From Spirometra erinaceieuropaei (taxonomy: Eukaryota > Platyhelminthes > Cestoda > Diphyllobothriidea > Diphyllobothriidae), in assembly GCA_902702965.1 (NCBI GenBank), contig CACRXP010000120.1:506636-570635 (forward strand): 64,000 nt of DNA. The letters are read 5' to 3'. Shown in pieces: positions 47,173 to 59,500 of this stretch (its first letter is position 1; each line of letters starts with the position of its first letter). The notes beneath the pieces are model-generated. The model searched no databases. It was given only the letters and a program-made list of their open reading frames with translations, and was not told the origin of the DNA. The position numbers were made by a program, and so were the translations under genes.

Positions 47173-47209
47173 GAAGTCGCAATGGTTTTCATAAAAACTT
47201 CATGCGAAC

Positions 47210-47700
47210 GTGAAAAGAAACGGACATTGTAGAAGAAGTACGTGGAGGCCGATTTTATTGCATTATTTTCTCAGAAATAGGAAGCAGCATAATAAAAGCA
47301 TCAAACTGAGGGGAATTACCAAAACCTGTATTGGCTGTGCTCGACAGCAGAAGATTCGCCAAGCCAAAAAAATTTTCAGGTACGTCCGAACGCAGGAGGA
47401 AGGAGAGAAAAAGTTGCTTGCCTTGAGGACAATATCGGCATACGGGTTCCAGAAGGTAGCATTTTTTTCCAGTTCTTTCTTATGATGGTTGCTGCTAGAC
47501 CTTGTCAAGAAAATTGAGACGCTGAAACGATACGGGACACTGCCACCATTGACGCCGTTCCCCTTTTGTGTCATATTTGTAAGGCTCATCCCTGAATAAA
47601 TGAAGCAAGAAAAATCTCCTGGTCCGCATATAGTGCACGGCTCCATTTTTATAGAATTACTCCCGGAACTGAGGCTCATCTTCTATCCTTTTTGAATTTA
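47210..47700 (+). mobile_element. CR1-like LINE fragment (start of reverse transcriptase), decayed
   Basis: A broken reading contains ARQQKIRQAKKIFRYVRTQ, then TLPPLTPFPF, a stop, and KQEKSPGPHIVHGSIFIELL with PELRLIF. In CR1-type LINEs the RT N-terminus runs from the linker helix through PPLPPF and KSPGPDGIHGSILKELAPEL. Several frame changes and stops are needed, so it is an inactive fragment. Confidence 0.7.
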
Positions 47701-48269
47701 TGGAGAGAACAAACAATCTGCCGTTGAGGTGAAATCGTCAGTGTAGTTCCTGTATAATCTCGGGGTTCCCTTCAAAGCATGCATTAATGCACTCCTTCGA
47801 CGAAAAGAAACTCCAACAAATTCACAGCATGACTTTCAGTTAAATTACTTCTGCCTTTTAACCCGTCTCAAAAGTCATCTGCATAAGTTTTCGTCCCTTA
47901 TTTCCATCTAGTATGCATAATCAGAACTAAAGACTACGTGCAAAGCCGTCCTTCGGTGAAATTTCACATAAAAGAACTTCATCCGCATCATACTAGCAAC
48001 ATCCCTGGAATGATAATAAATTCATGATCTGCAGTCAATATAAAATATATCGAAATATAAAATTCGGTTTTTAGATGCACTATCTACTACATGCAAAAAC
48101 ATACTGAAACATATCAAAGGTTACACTTAATACCCTTTACTGTCGATTATAATTCTACCATTAATTTCCGGTTAAAAACAACCTGCCTTTGGCATCTCCT
48201 GGTGCGCTCTTTTTGGAGAAAAACACTTCGGTCTGTTTTCTGCTCGCCAATGCAACCTCAACGGGCTGC

Positions 48270-48420
48270 GACCAATGGAAGTGAAGAGACGAGTTCTAGG
48301 AAGCATTTCAGGATAATAAAATACCACCGCTAGAGAATGAGGCCTATTCGCCTGACGTTTTGGATTTCCATTTAAATCTATTATCAGAGACAATCGCAGA
48401 TAAAAGTGATGTAGAAACAA
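48270..48420. repeat. Isolated Penelope-like terminal repeat, decayed
   Basis: GTGAAGAGACGAGTTCTAGGA, then CGCCTGACGTTTTGGATTTCC, then ATTATCAGAGACAATCGCAG parallel the terminal repeat at 49,505-49,658. On the minus strand the hammerhead-like core is mutated (CTGATAA; CAAAA in place of GAAA). Confidence 0.7.
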
Positions 48421-49593
48421 GGATTTCAGTATTTTACCACAGGTCCACCATAACTACCAGCTTCCGCATCCATCGCTAGCGGTCATGTTTGATGTGATGA
48501 CTGTTAGTTAGTCCACGTCCGAGCCGTTAATTGCCGTAATTATATCAACGTTTCCGACTATTGACTTGAAACTTATCCGGTAACTTTGCTCTCTGTCATC
48601 GGTGCTGTTGGTCACTGCTCTATTCTCGCGCGGCTTATGACTTTGCCCAGGCAAAGCCTCCGAACAGAATATGGAGATAGTAGGTCACTGTGCTTGTTAA
48701 TCGACTGCGTACAGGATAGTCATAACTCAAAAAGCTCGCGGTTCATGTGGCTTTCACCTCTTGAGAGAATTTCGACTTCGTCAGTTTTAAAGGTGTGGCC
48801 GGGGCTCTTCAACAACGCCGATGAAACTGCGGAAATTACTGACCCAGACGCAGATTCACGAACAATTATCGGATTAAATACGACCACCGAGGTTAAGTTT
48901 AGGAAGTGCTAAATATATTGGGCGTGTGAATGCATAGAAATTCCATCCACTGCACTCTTTATATCCCCATAAACCATGTCTGCGACTGCCCCTGATGTGT
49001 GGTTCGCGTGAGAATCCTAAATCTTCTGTAGATATGCTTACTGTTCCAGTGAACACGTAGACATCATCACCTTGTTAATAGTATTATTTTATCTCTCGTC
49101 GTTAATTTTCTGTTTATTCTCTGCTCTTCCTTTTATTCTTAAGGATGTTTGGTCAGTCACTTTCTTATCCCTGTCAAGTAATTTATTCGGTATATCTTAT
49201 ACGAGGTTTTTCCAAGAAGGAATCCTCACCTCCAGGTTGAGAACTCTCGAAACGGTCAATTTCTGGATGACTGTCCACTGAGGCTCTTTGAGAGGTTATT
49301 CTTTTTATATCTAGCCAGATGATCGATCGAATTTCCATAAGGACTCCAATGCTTTTTTGCGACATTGCCTTTTTTGCTACCCATAAATTCTAATTCTGGC
49401 TAAGACTGAGCACTCTACAGAGTAATCAGGATTATTCGGAAACCGAATTTGTAGGACCAGGCAGAAGGAGCTCGCTGTATGTCATTTTTTGGTAACACCA
49501 TCGTTAGTCAATAGAAGCGAAGAGACGAGTCCCAGGAAGTAGTCTTGAAAAAGAATACACGACCGCCGGGACAACAGCTTTATTAGTCTGACG

Positions 49594-49623
49594 TTTCGGA
49601 TTCCCACTCGAATCCATCATCAG
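49594..49623 (-). ncRNA. Hammerhead-ribozyme-like core in left terminal repeat
   Basis: The minus strand reads CTGATGA, a 6-bp helix (GGATTC with GAATCC around a short loop), then GAAA. These are the conserved core and helix II of a hammerhead. The matching cleavage triplet with helices I and III was not convincingly located. Such ribozymes are known from the terminal repeats of Penelope-like elements. Confidence 0.6.
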
Positions 49624-49643
49624 GGACAAAAAAGCAGAAACGG

Positions 49644-50263
49644 GTGGTTGTTGCACAACACCACAGACCGAAATTCTGGGCCCGGTATGTGGATTATACC
49701 TTCGTCGTCATCGAACGGGATCAGCTGTTGGCATTCCAAGAACATCTCAACGCCGTCTTCCCGGACATTCAATTTACGATGGAAAAGGAAGAGAACAACC
49801 AACTGGCCTTCCTGGATGTCTTCGTATGCCGCAAAGATTGTGGTGAACTAAAAACCAAAGTTTTCAGGAAAGCGACAATACGATGCAAGTACTGAACTTC
49901 AACAGTAACCACCCAGTCAGCCACAAACGCAGTTGTGTAAGGACGCTCTATCGGCGAGTTGAAACGCACTGCAGTGAGCCGGAAGACAAAATTGCCGAAC
50001 TACAATACCTCCGACGGGTCTTTAAAGCCAATGGCTACCCGCGTAACTTCGTCGACCGGTGCATACGCAAAAAGGACGAAAGGCCTAACCGCACGGACAC
50101 CAAATCTTGGCGGGCACCAAGTGCGACGATCCCGGATGAAGGGGGAGACGTGAATGTTCATAGGTATGCGGTAGCATGGCTACTGCATCCTATCAATACC
50201 GCAGCCCCTTGTGCAACAACCACCCGTTTCTGCTTTTTTGTTTCTGATGATGTATTCGAGTAG
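49644..50263 (+). pseudogene. Penelope-like reverse transcriptase fragment, frameshifted
   Basis: The first frame reads KFWARYVDYTFVVIERDQLL, then EENNQLAFLDVFVCRKDCGE and TKVFRKAT. After a shift near 49,870-49,885 it continues QVLNFNSNHPVSHKRSCVRT, LYRRVET and YLRRVFKANGYPRNFVDRCI. This is the palm motif C, FLDV and HP..HKR series of Penelope-like elements. The catalytic YVDD is YVDY (49,686-49,697), which should abolish activity. The frame ends inside the right terminal repeat. It lacks the N-terminal RT motifs and the GIY-YIG domain. Confidence 0.88.
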
Positions 50264-50273
50264 GAATCCGAAA
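50244..50273 (+). ncRNA. Hammerhead-ribozyme-like core in right terminal repeat
   Basis: The plus strand reads CTGATGA, an imperfect helix II (TATTC and GGAATCC), then GAAA. It is the inverted partner of the core at 49,594-49,623, more weakly paired. Confidence 0.5.
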
Positions 50274-50469
50274 ATCAGGCTAATAAAGCTCTTGTCCCGG
50301 CGATCGTGTCTCCTTCTTCAACCATCGTTAGTTTCCATTTGGACATTGCTGTCCTAATGTATGAGAGAGTGAGAGCGACACAACGAACTCCGTCCACACG
50401 ACGCTTAAACGCATTCGTCATTCTAATAAGACTGTCTCTCTTGAATCGACCATGATGTGCTAAAGGCGG

Positions 50470-51300
50470 TGAATTGGAGGGCTATGATCTTATGAAACAA
50501 ATCAGACCTCGCAGTAGGCCATGTGGGCATTAGTGCTTGGAGATACGTAATGGCGGACCGAGTCAGGGTCGATCAGTCCTCCTTTATGTGGCTTCTACGG
50601 CACTCACAAGCACATGAGATTCAGGCTGTCCATCCACTTTTTGTAAAAAATCTGGTGTATTGTACGTAGGACCAGGTCGTGGGGGGCACGCGCAGATGGG
50701 CTGCCTATGATACTGCCAGCCACCGCGCCCACTTCCACTCTTCAGTTGGTTGGCCGCCTCGGGGACTCGATCAATACACTGACGATGAAAGAGGAAGAGG
50801 AAGGTAGACTCTGGGAATTGAGTCCTCATGGCACTTGGCGCGTATTGCTCATTACAGAGAATCTGACGCCCTTTTAAACTGTAACGACGGGCTTGAAATT
50901 GTAGCTTGGCAGACTGCAAACTGACGAAATTACTCGTCCCTCCCCTCAGGACGGAGAGGCAGACTGTAATAACTACTTAGTGTGACCTCTACAGCACCCT
51001 CCTTCCGTTAGGTTCGGGACGTGAGTTTGTTGTTCCAATGAATTCCTGACACATCGTGTGCGAGCTAAGAGTGTATGGCCTAAGAGCATGTGCTGTCTGG
51101 CTCCGCCAGTCAATGCACCTCCGATCTTGTTGACTCTGCCTTGACACCGGACACAGACGGGTGAGGGAATAGAGAGTGTGGCAAATGTAACGCAAGTTTC
51201 CTATCACTATGAACTAATTCACGTGCAAGTCACCGTCCCTTCGTGTATCGTACGGTAGGAAAATATAGGGGGTGATCGGTATCGTTATATGTTTGAATGC
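50470..51300 (+). repeat. GC-rich dispersed repeat, composite copy
   Basis: TCAGTCCTCCTTTATGTGGC and TTCTACGGCACTCACAAGC, then a second block TTGTTGACTCTGCCTTGACA, CCGGACACAGACGGGTGAGG and GCAAGTCACCGTCCCTTC parallel the copies at 26,070 and 62,040. It seems to be two overlapping partial copies. Confidence 0.55.
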
Positions 51301-53378
51301 ATGTAAGCGTGCAAGTCATCGATCTGCCGTTCAAGTCTCCTGACTGTGGTTAGAAGAATGTATATCCAATACAAAAATCATCTTCAGATCTGACACCTTT
51401 AATCTTATTTAAATGTTTGGTTTCTCCTGACAAGCGTGTGCTGAGATTGTAGAGAGCATGGAAGCAAACGGGTGTGCCAAGAACGTTAGCTTTGGATGAT
51501 ACCTATGATAGATTAACGAAATGTTGACTCTGCTAATGCCTATATCGAATAACTGACGATTTTCTGCATATGATTTAGAATGATGCGTGGATAAACATCA
51601 ATTGTCACTGAAAATCTCCAATTTCATAAGGTACGGAGTATATCAAGTGTTTATGCCGCGGTGAAGAAAATGCACGTTGTCGTTCAATACTAAATAGGAG
51701 TTAGTCAATACTATAAAGCAAATAGAAAATTGAGTCAGTCGTTTGTATTTCGAGAAGGGTTAACAAAATTTTGGTCTTAAGTTCTAATATTCTTGCTTGG
51801 TTTTACATGTGCTTGGCGCGTGAAGTGACCTAACTGTTAGATGGTATTTGATTTTGAAAAGGATTTGAATTCAGTCTGTCGTCGAATTTCAGTGCAATTA
51901 AAATCGCGTAAGCACTCTATATTATAAATATTCACACATATTTCCAACGCCTTTGTAAGTGACGCTCGATTCAAGTACTTAATCTAGAAACGAATAGGTT
52001 TTTCTTCTCGACGTTACCATTACACCGATCCTATGACATCATTAATAGGAGATTTCAAAATTTTCCGTTGCGAAAGATAAAAAGCACATTGTATTTGGCG
52101 ATTTTAAAGATTCTGAGCATCTTTCGGATGAATTTTTCGGGTTTTTTACCTTCTGTGTGGAATCTCTTTGGTAACGCTTTCGGAGTAGAAACCACTTCCA
52201 AGCCTCTTCTATCGAAAGATATCTACAGGTTGGCTCTGCAGTTCCCCGTTCCAGAGGAAAATAGTGCGGTCAGATAAGTATGCTCCTTGCGGACAACCTT
52301 TAATTACCAGCGCCTCCAAGCTGTCTGAATGGCTTCGAAAGTTAAACGATTTAGGATATCGCCTCCTCTGGACCTTAGTCCGGTTTGTTGGCCCACATCC
52401 TCAATGTTGTAGGGCTATCTAAAGACGATATGTCAGAGTGGCCGCCGATTCAACTCGAAAGATAGTATAAACGCTGATAGTATTCAGAGACTCAATCCCT
52501 GTAGTAACGCAGTACTATGATTGGAAATACGGGCCTTTTTGCCAGGTTCGCATAGGAGATTGACAGTCACAAAAAACATTTGCTCTGTCTTTCTGCGGTC
52601 GTGCGGTGAAAATTGGGAGGCAGACTAAATGTAACGCGCAATTTAAATATGTGCATTTGAAGCATCGAATTCGTTGGATACCAAGTTGATAAAATCTTCT
52701 GACAGTCTGATTTCGATGTAGCAAAACTGTTTAGGTTTTTTTGCAAAAATAATACCCTGTTAGCAAAATAAGACCCATCACTCGTTTTGGAACTATATAT
52801 TTATCACAATCTATGAAGACATATGGCAGCAAAAAGAAGGCTTTTTTCGGACATTACGACCTTGCACTATGGTCTATTGCTTGTTTAAGTTGTCTAACGG
52901 TGTAATATCTGGGTCAAGCGCTAATTTATATATATGTGGGCTGCTGAAGCACGGTTGGTGATTCTGCCCATGTGTGTAGCGTGCGCCATCCTCCCCGTTC
53001 TGTGTCTGTTAGTTGTTTTTTCTAAGCTTATTTATTTGCACTCTCCTTTTATCGTTTATTAGGTTTCCAACTCATTCTAATAATTTGTGCTCTCTCGTAT
53101 CCTTCAATGCCGCTAAACAGTCAACACTCTTCATGTTAACGTATTCTTTATATTCCAGATTACGCTCCGAGTGGGCCTTCTTCTTGCATTCTACTATTGT
53201 CGAAATGTAGACGTCTTGTACGTGTGAAGATATCGCACACGTGTCAACACTCCTGAAGAGTAAAATGTATGCTGCAAAATCGCTACGGGAATATAAAGTC
53301 CTTCCTGCAGAGCCACCGGTATGACTTTTAGCTTATACATTTATTTTCTGTTAGAGCGGTTGCTACTACTCTCTCCAG

Positions 53379-53529
53379 TTGTGGTTATACGGAAGACTCG
53401 TCGTCCTTGAGAATTTTCTCCATGTCCATCTCTGGAAAATATTCAGCCTACTTGTGCTACTCGCCCTTCTCTGCTTTGGCTTAAAAATGGCTACAACACA
53501 AGTGGATTTTTACAAGTTATGGGTAGATC
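53379..53529 (+). CDS. ptc: patched exon: first transmembrane helix
   Basis: The exon follows ACTCTCTCCAG and ends before GTAAGT, leaving one base (phase 1). It encodes LWLYGRLVVLENFLHVHLWK, then IFSLLVLLALLCFGLK, then FYKLWVD. Patched proteins show the same order: LWLRA, a short amphipathic stretch, TM1 ending GLK or GLR, then ELWVE. The initiating Met and the preceding cytoplasmic segment must lie in an upstream exon that I could not identify between 42 and 53 kb. Confidence 0.9.
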
Positions 53530-56500
53530 GTAAGTGTCCTCGCGTATATATGCTTATTTGTTTATGATCCTCCATTATATCCTAAGTACTTCCATCTCGC
53601 TCTCGGTGTTCTCGGAGTCCAAGTCAGGGCGTAGAGTGCATCCGCAAGTCCAGTAGCTCCAACTGTTCGTATAATTTTCTGCCAACGTTCATACGCGCAT
53701 CGGAGTTTAAGAGAAGTATTTAGATGCTTGGTTGAACTCTAGAAAAGTTTAAGGGACAGCTAGCAGGGCGGTAGATATCAGCAGCCAAATGGCACGATCG
53801 AAGTTGTGACAACCAAAACACTTTTTGGAGGCAAAAAGCAAAATAAATTGACACGAAACCATAGAGCTAGACGAGAAATAGCCCAATAAAACGAACACGA
53901 TAGGTTTCCTAAATCGGTAAGTACCTATGGACGAGAAACGTGAACTATGAGGGAACTGACATGTCACAGTAAGGCATAAGCGAAAACAGAGTCAAGTCCC
54001 GCAGTAATGTAAACCCATTTATTGGAACGTGTAAGCATGAGATAGCCTGTACTTCTCTTACAGTAGGAATTCCAGGAACTTACCCTTTGGCTGACCATCT
54101 CTGACGCAGTAGCTAATCAAAAGACTCCTGCACGAGTTCGAAAGCTCAGAACAATAAGCAAAATGTTCCGGTTCTCGACCCCTTTTCGTTTTCACTTTCA
54201 TATACACCTGAAACACGAAAAAAGACTTTAAATAGTAGGCACATAGGGATACATTAACTGCTCCAGGCAAATTGCTTTACGGATTTATGAGATGCTATAC
54301 AAATAGTCATCTGTTGAGTTTGTGCGCTTACGTCTTGGACAGTTTCTTGGATCTTCGGATATATTGCATGCGAATAAGCCTGAAATACAGACTGTAGCCC
54401 ACATTTTAATTCGTTTACTGTCTAACAGGACTGTTAAGAGTCAGCCCGTCACCGTTTTACCATTGGAAGTTTAAAATTTTCCAGTTGTCGTGTTTGATAC
54501 ATATTCCACAGACTAATATAGTAGCTTAGTTGCCTACTTTTTACCTTTTCCAAAAAACCGTATTTCCCGCACGATGAATGCAAACCGCGTCGTTACAACT
54601 ATTCCGGATGTGGTTAACCTACTGAATATGATATACGGACGTTCTGACCATTTAGGCAGTGGGGCATCTACAAACCAAGCAATGTTTTTCTTGAATCGTG
54701 GCAGCAGCTTCTACTCAGTATCTGCTGACTAGACTATTATTATACGAGCAGACAAATTTGTTTGCATAAATCTAGAAGCTTTACTTAAATTCCATTTTAA
54801 AATGACCAAGGCATTGAACTAATAACCAAAAGGACATGGAATCGAGCCTCAGCTGCTTTAAACCTGGGCCTGGATATAACCGGCCAATGACCAATATGCC
54901 AAAAAATAGTCATCTCAACGTCCCTTGTATTTTTTATAGCTTTCTACTCTACTAGCTGTTACGCGACTGATTTCAGGGATCTAGCTCGATTTCCGAGTCA
55001 CGAGACGGGCATGCACCTTAATGCACCCTCCACCATCTCATTATCCCTTTCTACAGTGAAGGAAGTCACGTTATCTATAGCATACATCCTGGAGGTCGAC
55101 AAGTGGTAACCCACCTCCCGGCAGACCGATAGTCAGATTGTTAACGTAACTCTATCTGATGTCTCATGTGGCGTCTTGGCTGCTGGCGAGCTATTGGCAC
55201 GGGTTGCCTTGATTCTTCCCGTTAAACGAGTATCGGTAACAGAAGCCTACACTTACTGCAGCTGTCTCAACCACTCTTCTTGCGGCACATTGACGTGCTC
55301 TGTAACTGTAAATAATGGGGACGGTTGTTGTGGCCTGCGTCAGAAGCCTGGCCTGGATTTCACCTTAAGTTTAAAACTCTGTCAAAAAAGTTTCTATACA
55401 TCCGATGTCCAAGTAGGTATTAACTGGAAAACTCGACGTTTATTCATGCATTCAAGGTTTCGACATGTTTATTTTTAGTCTCGCCGGTGTGTGGGAAGTA
55501 ATCTCTCTAACCTAATTCGTTAGAACAGCTCTCCTAATTATGAACTTTCTGAAAAAAGGGAAACAACCCCTAAATGACACAGAAACCTTATTTGAAATAT
55601 CTTGCCTAGCCGAATTTTTATCCCATCTTGGACCGACTTTATTCTCACTGGTTTTTTGTTCTGCGTACGCCAGCCTATCGCCTTTAATATCTAGATTTAT
55701 GCACTGATTTATTGCGTAAGACGGTGCCGTTTACCCTACATCCTCTACAGTCTGTCCGATTTAAAACTTGTTTTCGAATAGTCCCTTTGATTACGCCGTT
55801 TACTTCAACGACAGGAGTTACTGTTTATAATTGTAATAGGATACGAAAGATTTCAATTGTTTTATTGGTCCGCCCCGTATTTTGTGATGCTTGCATTTAA
55901 ATCCTCTTATTCATAGACGTGATTTCCACTTTCAGGCGATTTCTCTCTGACCCGTAACATACTAGTCGAGTAAGGAACTAGATGAGATACTTAAACGAAG
56001 TCAGTCACTTTTTCGGATTGAAAGTTACATCAGATACTTAGTACTATGAGGTAGCCATTTCACTTTTGCCCACACGGGGTCCAACTCATATCTGTAGCCT
56101 GCGACCGGAATGTGTGGCGGCCATACCTTGGTAACCTCTACGACTGGTGTTCTAAACCAGGTTGGGCCGGTTGACGTGTCCGTCTGGCAATGGTGACTCG
56201 TCTCTTCGCTTTTATTGGCAATGGTGATCTTTTGCCAAAGGTTGTTCGATTATTAGACGAGGACCAGTTGTGCTGCAGCACGCGTCGACGGTGGTCTTGT
56301 GCCCACTCACACATCTAAGTCACTTAACTTTTACAATGGAGGCCGCGAAGACCGTCCTTATTATGATCAAATTCCCACGTAGAAGTTCATTGCTCTCTGG
56401 GATAGTCGAGGTCATTGCTGTGAGATTAGAGGCAATGTCTGGGACACTGCCGTCCTGAGCTGTCAAGCCCATGACGGCATAGTGATTTGTGGAGGAACTG

Positions 56501-59500
56501 AGTAGTTTGGAAGTGGAAGACAAAGAGTCCTGAGGGAGAGATTTCTGATGACGGCCTATTACAGACAACTTACTAGACCTGCTGACCGTCGTTTACTGTC
56601 ACCTTCGGCAGCGATTTCTTGATCTATGGAAAAAGAGTGTCATCTGGCTGATTCTTTCAGGTCGTTGACAGTTTCTGGCCCAGTAGTCGCCATCCTGGTG
56701 GCGCCACTTCACCAATCTGGCTGGCGGACAAATTTTAGTACAGTGATCCCCTTCCATCGAGGGATTGCGTTCCAAAACCCGTTGTAAAAAGTGGGAATCC
56801 TCGAAATTAAAATCCATGTTTAGTGTTTATTTTGATATATTTTCGACTTTTACAAACCCTTCTACATTCCTATGTATATCACACAGTTATACAGCATAAA
56901 CCCTCTACATTATCTCGGTTACCAAGTAGGATTCGTTTGAATTGTGTACGTAAACGCACTGTTTATATACTACGCATAAATATGCGTATTATGTATCATC
57001 TAGGAGTTTTATTTAATACCTACTACAGTTTCAAACACGCCAGTAATGCTTATTTTAGTAAAAAATGTGGCCAATAGCGTCACATGTATAAAATCAACTG
57101 AGCAGACCAACCGATAAATCATATGACATAAATAAGGTGGCCCATTGTCCGCAGAAGTCCGCGAATCAGCGAAAACTCCGCGATCTATATTTAGATATGC
57201 TTGGATGTAAAACAAAAACCGCGAAAGTCAAAGCGCAGTATAACGAGGAATTACCGTACTCCATAACTGGTCACCCAAACTTTCTTAGTCTTTACTGGTA
57301 TTGTCTGCCGCTGTGCAGTCGCCTGCAATATGTCTAGTTTGCGGACCACAATCAGAACGGAAACGAGCCCGCAGTTTACTGGTGAAGCGTTTGGCATAAT
57401 GCTCAGTGATCAACTGGGCCGGATTCAAATCCCTGGTCCCTTAATCTTGGGGATTTAGCTATCGGTGACTAGTAGGACAGAGGTGTTCATTTCAGTCACA
57501 CTTATCATTTCTAATACTCCTTTTGGGCCATATTCATGTATCCTGCTCCAAATTATTTTATGTCCTCTGGAATTCCAAACAACTTTATGAAGACCGCATA
57601 TAATCGGACTTGTGCTGCATTTGTGAATTTCCGCAGGCATGCATCTAGTCGTTCGCTTTTAGAAGGATATAGAAGTCGTTTTTAAATCTGGTCTCAAAAT
57701 CAGAATGAAACCACTTGCTTTTAAGGCATCCCTACTTGCTGTTCAACCGCCTACGGCCTATTAGTTGAAGGAGAACTATGCTAGCACACTCTTGCGTCTT
57801 TGCCCCGGCAAATCCGTCTGCTTTGTTGTAACCGTGCACGAGCCCAACGTAGGATTACGGTGGATCGACTTTCAACCGGTCGGTAGGATGCAGACTATCC
57901 CAGATATTAATCGATTGTTTTGTATGATGGGTTGCGTTCTGCTTTTCAAATGAAGACCCGATTAATGCGACTTAACTGGGTACCTTTGCCAGTCATGTCC
58001 GTATTTACAAAACCGATGAAACGTGCTATGTATTAGTGTAGCCGGCTAGATCGCAGTTGGTAGCCAGGCCCCGTATTACAGGTGGCAGGAGAGTTTGTTT
58101 ACTGGGGCTATTTTGTGGGGCTCCATAATCACATCTGACCAATTTGGCTTCTGTTTTACGTTTGAGGTTCGGATTGGAGTACTGGTTAATTGTTTTCCGA
58201 TTTTCGGATTAGGGTTATGCCTTTAGGCCTAGGTTTTCAGGTTACGGTTAGGGTTTTAGCATACGATTAGGTTTCAGCATTATGGTAAGGTTTATCAGTT
58301 ACGGCTATGTCTAAGGGTAACGTTTACGATTTCGGTTAGGGTTAGGGTTAAGGCCGCCGTCCGCTTCCCATTCCTGGCTACCAACTGCGATCTAGCCGTG
58401 TAGCCTCTACCATAAGTCAGCAGGGACTGAAACTTGGACATTAATGGGTTACTTTCATGGTGACCGACGATCCAAAGTCGAGGCTGGCGGCTAATGCTTT
58501 TTGGGTGTGTTCAGAATCTGGATTAGTCGTCTCATGCAGTCCGACATTCCTGGCGAAATGTTACACCTTATTTCACGCAAATTCACGCTGACAGGTCGCC
58601 TTTTGTTGTTTTCCGAACTGTGTCTGGTTTCGTGTTTCTTAATTTCCTTTGTCGTATGCGTTTCCTTTTATTTATTGACATAACTCGGAGCGGACGACTA
58701 GCAGGGTGTACTCGTCGGGTAATGCTAGTCGCCAAATAGTAGCCTTATCCATCCTGCGGCAGCTTCGTCCCTCTGCTGGTTCTGAAAGCTTCCGTCATCT
58801 CGCCGCTCCGTTGTCATTTTAGCTGCCGCATAGACTAAGGCCGCGTCACGATGCCGGTGGTCTTCGTCCTACTCCTCCACGTTCTCTTTGTGATGCTAAT
58901 TGTTACCTACCGCCGCAAATGCGTTCGCGCGCACGCACTCGCGCCACACATAAACTGGACGTGTGTCCGTGTGTTTGTGCGTGTGCGCATTTATGTCGGT
59001 GAGTGTGTTTAATGTCGACATGTGGTCATTTTTTCGACTCCCACTCCTCCTCCCCCTCTCCCGCCTGTCTGCCCGCCTTTACAACGCTCCTAAAATAGGA
59101 CTTTTTTAAATCAAACTGCCGACCCTCCGTAGAAAGGTAACACCCCGCGTCATGTATTGTTACGTCTTTTCAAGAGCATAGCGCCCTAGCTGCAGAACTG
59201 GAGTTTCCCGCCCAGGCGTTGCGTAACGCCGACTTCCAACGTCTTGATCCAATGTTCGGACGGGCGGGGAAGTTTCACCAGCAGCAACAGCAGACGCAGC
59301 AGTCATCAAGTCCGCTGGGTGGCCCTCCAGGCAGCGAGTTCCTCAACTCCGTTGAGGCTGTCATCCAGACTGTTGATCATCAAGACGGCGAACCTGGTCT
59401 GCTCAACCCTAAGGCCTTGCGTGACCACATTGACTTGCTGATCAAGATCCATCGACTCGAGGTGACGGTCCACAAATCGAAGTGGAAGTTGGAAGACTTA

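Larger units (their letters stand above)
49547..50320 (+). mobile_element. Truncated Penelope-like retroelement with inverted terminal repeats
   Basis: Two copies of a terminal repeat (49,547-49,658 and 50,209-50,320) face each other in inverted orientation, about 112 bp and highly similar. Between them is the C-terminal part of a Penelope-type reverse transcriptase. The left repeat family extends outward to about 49,500. The 5' RT and the endonuclease domain are missing, so the element is non-autonomous. Confidence 0.88.
41734..53378. other. Between last recognised iGluR exon and first patched exon
   Basis: The 11.6 kb between the genes contains Penelope-like, CR1-like and tRNA-like remnants and a TTAGGG-like element. 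It must also hold the receptor's 3' end and the patched N-terminal exon and promoter, none of which I can identify. The stretches 44,050-46,780 and 50,350-53,370 hold only a GC-rich repeat copy (50,470-51,300) and otherwise unrecognised sequence. Confidence 0.6.

Noticed and set aside
52068..52277. ATG-initiated frame as the missing N-terminal exon of patched
   Set aside because: No GT donor at the end of the frame and no similarity to Patched N-termini.
54058..54270. Minus-strand open frame
   Set aside because: It overlaps a block also found at 21,790-21,900, so it is repeat-derived, and no family was recognised.
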